DNA of 21,330 nucleotides from IMG/VR virus record IMGVR_UViG_3300009308_000013, positions 1-21,330 of that record; one strand, given 5' to 3'. How positions within the stretch are numbered: the stretch's first letter is position 1; each line of letters starts with the position of its first letter. The DNA comes from a virus. A model generated the notes under the pieces. That model saw only the letters and a list, made by a program, of their open reading frames with translations, ran no database searches and was not told the origin of the DNA. Both the position numbers and the translations under genes were made by a program. Below are positions 19,326-21,330 of this stretch, piece after piece.

Positions 19326-19835
19326 ATGACAAACGTAACTATGAACGTACTATTTAAGAAAATGCAGAAGGACGACAAGAAAGAAGTATTGGAGTTCCAT
19401 ATTCTTGGCGGTGGCGAAAAGTATCAAAACGACTTGATCGGCATGGCAGGTGGGATCGTAGTATTGCACCTGGAAGGAACGCAGCTAAACGCAGAATTCA
19501 AATCTATTCAACGTGACAGTAAGAAAATCTCATTGAAGTTTGATGTCAAAGGTGACAACGAAGCGGTAACTATCAAGCTGTATCCGAAAGCCGGACACAA
19601 TGTAAATCTTACATTAGAGGAAAGTCAAATGAGTTTGGAAGACTTCGACATGAACAGGCATGAAGGTGTTGAGGTTAAGGCTAATAAAGACGGTAGTATC
19701 GAGGTTGTGGAGGGGCAAATTGGGATGGGAGAAATCGTGGTCGAGGGAATTGTAGTTGAAGACGATTTACCTTTCGAGGTTAAGGTTGAGGAATTGGTCG
19801 AAGAAGTAGAAAACGAGGATGACCTTCCGCTGTAA
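19326..19835 (+). CDS. Hypothetical protein with SSB-like acidic tails
   Basis: A 169-residue acidic, beta-rich protein that begins MTNVTMNVLFKKMQKDDKKE, then LIGMAGGIVVLHLEGTQLNAEF and SIQRDSKKISLKFDVKGDNE. The body (1-105) may form a beta barrel. The C-terminal 60 residues are very acidic, with EDDLPFEV near 149-156 and the end ENEDDLPL. Both copies look like the SSB tail DDDLPF, which binds repair and replication proteins. It follows the ruvC-like gene after six bases with no obvious GGAGG (AGGGGATAAC lies ten bases before the ATG). A role in ssDNA binding or as a competitor of the SSB tail is inferred only from the motif. Confidence 0.7.
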   Translation: MTNVTMNVLFKKMQKDDKKEVLEFHILGGGEKYQNDLIGMAGGIVVLHLEGTQLNAEFKSIQRDSKKISLKFDVKGDNEAVTIKLYPKAGHNVNLTLEESQMSLEDFDMNRHEGVEVKANKDGSIEVVEGQIGMGEIVVEGIVVEDDLPFEVKVEELVEEVENEDDLPL

Positions 19836-19838
19836 CAA

Positions 19839-19870
19839 AAAATAGCCTCACTTAACGTGGGGCTATTATA
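19839..19870. terminator. Hairpin, terminator mainly on the minus strand
   Basis: AATAGCCTCAC (19841-19851) and GTGGGGCTATT (19857-19867) form an 11-bp stem with one G-U pair and a 5-base loop. Upstream is a run of A, giving a good U-run on the minus strand; on the plus strand only ATAAAT follows. It could be a weak plus-strand terminator or mRNA stabiliser. Confidence 0.55.
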
Positions 19871-19918
19871 AATATTGGTTCGGAGTAGACACATAAGGCG
19901 ACGTAAGGAGATGAAGAA

Positions 19919-20092
19919 ATGACAGACTTGGAAAGAAAGCAATCTCAACTTATCTATGATTTACGCCACGGAAAGGTGAAGTTAGAAAATGAAAACAGAC
20001 ACCTACGAAATGCGTTGCAAAGAATCAAGGAATTAGAACCACTTAACCATGTTGTGATTAATGAAATAGCGAAGGAAGCACTAAATGATTAA
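19919..20092 (+). CDS. Small coiled-coil protein
   Basis: A 57-residue ORF, MTDLERKQSQLIYDLRHGKV then KLENENRHLRNALQRIKELE, helical with heptad-like leucine spacing, so it likely forms a coiled coil. AAGGAGATG stands before the ATG. The frame stops at 20092 and is followed by a site for the next gene. The function is unknown. Confidence 0.65.
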   Translation: MTDLERKQSQLIYDLRHGKVKLENENRHLRNALQRIKELEPLNHVVINEIAKEALND

Positions 20093-20136
20093 TACACATT
20101 ACGACCAAACTACGCAATTAGAAAAGGAGAATTAAA

Positions 20137-20430
20137 ATGACAGAACAAAACTTTCCGAGAATCCAACAAATGGCTGAAAAGGTTAAGTTTTTGAGGATGC
20201 ACGAGGGGTTATCCGTTAGAGATTTAGCGGATGAAATGAGTATGGGTAACGGTAGACTGGCGAAATTGGAAAACGGTGAGAATAGGGTAGATTTGCAGGA
20301 CGTGATCCGATACTGTGAGTTTTTCGGACTAACATATGAAGGGTTCTTGATGGATACCTTTGAGGAATTCAAGAAGAAGTATCTCGCTGATGAAAAAAAG
20401 AGGATGAAAACGGCGGGTTATAATGTATGA
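20137..20430 (+). CDS. XRE-family HTH regulator, coupled to the methyltransferase
   Basis: A 97-residue protein with an N-terminal XRE helix-turn-helix: KVKFLRMHEGLSVRDLADEM and SMGNGRLAKLENGENRVDLQ (about 15-55), then DVIRYCEFFGLTYEGFLMD. AAAAGGAGAAT precedes the ATG. Its stop lies 20 bases before the methyltransferase start used here (20451); the frame upstream of 20451 overlaps it. It resembles controller or XRE regulators found beside methyltransferases, so it may control that gene, but a late/early switch role is also possible. Confidence 0.82.
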   Translation: MTEQNFPRIQQMAEKVKFLRMHEGLSVRDLADEMSMGNGRLAKLENGENRVDLQDVIRYCEFFGLTYEGFLMDTFEEFKKKYLADEKKRMKTAGYNV

Positions 20431-20450
20431 ATGACAAAGGGGTTGTGGGA

Positions 20451-21221
20451 ATGATAAACGAACAGTTTTTAAATAAGGTGCTGCATGGCGACTGTTTTGA
20501 ATGGATGGAGCAAATCGAAGACAAATCTGTCGATATGATCCTGTGCGACTTGCCATATGGAACGACTGCGAATAAATGGGACACACCCTTGGACATAGAA
20601 GCTCTTTGGAATCAATACAACAGAGTAATTAAAGACGATGGCGCAATATGTCTTTTCAGTAGCCAACCGTTTACTACCACTTTAATTAACAGCAACCCCA
20701 AGATGTTTAGATATGAAATAATATGGGATAAAACCTATGGGACTGACTTTCAGTTAGCGAATAAAAAACCGATGAAAGCCCATGAAAACATACTGTTATT
20801 TTATAAAAAGCAACCGACATATAACCCACAAAAAACAAAACGCGAGAAACCTATTGACACGAGGAATTGGAAACAAGACAAACGAAACCAAGGGCACAAC
20901 AATTTTCACTCGGAAGAAAACATTAAAAAGAAATATGATCACAAGATGCCTATTACTGTTTTGACGTGGAACCCTGCCGTTGGCGAAACCAACAACACGA
21001 ACAAGGTCCACCCGACGCAAAAGCCTTTGTATATTATGGAGTGGCTAATTAATACTTACACAAACGAAGGTGAAACCGTCCTGGATAATTGCGTCGGAAG
21101 CGGAACAACTGCAATCGCAGCTATCAACACAAATCGTAATTTTATAGGGATGGAAAAGGAATTGGAATACTGTGAAGTGGCGAACAAGCGTATTAAAGAC
21201 ACGTTGAATCCAAAGGCGTAG
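20451..21221 (+). CDS. DNA N4/N6-methyltransferase (beta-class order)
   Basis: A 256-residue amino-methyltransferase. Catalytic motif IV is DMILCDLPYG (about 29-38), with DLPYG as the DPPY variant, followed by WDTPLDIEALWNQYNRV. The SAM-binding motif VLDNCVGSGTTA (about 213-224) lies at the C-terminal side, giving the beta-class order (catalytic first, SAM-binding last). FSSQPFTTTLINSNPKMFRYE and KAHENILLFYKKQP are also typical. ATG 20451 was chosen because AAAGGGG stands nine bases upstream; an ATG at 20427, in the XRE overlap, is an alternative. No restriction enzyme is seen, so it is probably an orphan methyltransferase protecting phage DNA from host systems or regulating genes. Confidence 0.92.
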   Translation: MINEQFLNKVLHGDCFEWMEQIEDKSVDMILCDLPYGTTANKWDTPLDIEALWNQYNRVIKDDGAICLFSSQPFTTTLINSNPKMFRYEIIWDKTYGTDFQLANKKPMKAHENILLFYKKQPTYNPQKTKREKPIDTRNWKQDKRNQGHNNFHSEENIKKKYDHKMPITVLTWNPAVGETNNTNKVHPTQKPLYIMEWLINTYTNEGETVLDNCVGSGTTAIAAINTNRNFIGMEKELEYCEVANKRIKDTLNPKA

Positions 21222-21253
21222 CTAGTAGTACAACCAAATGAGGAGTGGTGAAT

Positions 21254-21330
21254 GTGTACGAATGGTTAGGTGATTATAAACGGCTAGTGCAAAGTATTGC
21301 GTACATGGAATTTAATTTAGAACAAACAGC
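21254..21330 (+). CDS. ArpU-like late regulator, N-terminal part (truncated by window edge)
   Basis: An open frame from GTG 21254 runs to the right edge, 25 residues: MYEWLGDYKRLVQSIAYMEF then NLEQT. GAGGAGTGG stands about ten bases upstream. The start 'YEWL-DYK-L---IAYLEFNL' resembles ArpU-family and related sigma-like regulators at the end of early regions in Gram-positive phages, which switch on late genes. Because only the first residues are present, this is tentative. Confidence 0.55.
   Translation, partial: MYEWLGDYKRLVQSIAYMEFNLEQT

Noticed and set aside
1-21330. CRISPR arrays, tRNA genes, rRNA and insertion sequences
   Set aside because: No regularly spaced repeats, no cloverleaf with CCA-end-like structure, no transposase gene or terminal inverted repeats were seen. 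A tRNA search program would be needed to exclude a degenerate tRNA.

Overview
The window is a contiguous piece of a tailed double-stranded DNA phage (or prophage / phage-plasmid) of a low-GC Gram-positive host, most likely a member of the Bacillales. The reasons are strong GGAGG-type ribosome binding sites, frequent GTG/TTG starts, tightly overlapping short genes, a PBSX-like lysis cassette (XhlA-type protein, holin, L-Ala-D-Glu peptidase), a YopX-family protein, a Gram-positive phage replisome organiser and an ArpU-like end gene. The genus cannot be fixed from the sequence alone.

Layout. Positions 1-1351 hold the end of the tail genes: the C-terminus of a glycine-rich tail fibre/tip protein and two small tail-associated proteins, closed by a terminator. 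Positions 1451-2719 are the lysis cassette, closed by a strong bidirectional terminator at 2764-2810. Positions 2815-4102 are the only minus-strand genes: a two-gene operon with a clear promoter and palindromic operator, and a 197-residue protein with a ribbon-helix-helix-like segment. Divergent from these, 4377-5470 encodes a ParM-type actin-like ATPase and a ParR-like ribbon-helix-helix partner, followed by a terminator. A regulatory region rich in inverted repeats (5575-5640) then drives the early genes.

The early region (5672-21330, all plus strand) starts with an XRE-type regulator and small proteins. A recombination module follows: Rad50/SMC-like zinc-hook ATPase, RecT, YopX-like protein and an MBL-fold hydrolase. 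Next comes a replication module: excisionase-like HTH protein, replisome organiser containing iteron-like repeats, and a DnaB-type helicase. After a series of small unknown genes come SSB, two HNH homing-type endonucleases, several small zinc-binding proteins, and nucleotide metabolism genes (ThyX and a dimeric dUTPase interrupted by a DnaJ-like zinc finger). The window ends with a RuvC-like resolvase, a protein with SSB-like acidic tails, an XRE regulator coupled to a DNA methyltransferase, and the first codons of an ArpU-like late regulator.

How it works together. In siphophages of this type the slot between lysis and early genes usually carries the integrase and repressor. Here that slot carries a plasmid-type segregation pair (ParM/ParR) and no integrase is visible, which suggests an extrachromosomal phage-plasmid lifestyle. 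The replication genes supply an initiator with a candidate internal origin and a helicase but no polymerase, so elongation would depend on the host. RecT, the ATPase, the MBL protein, SSB and RuvC form a recombination set. ThyX and dUTPase raise dTTP and lower dUTP.
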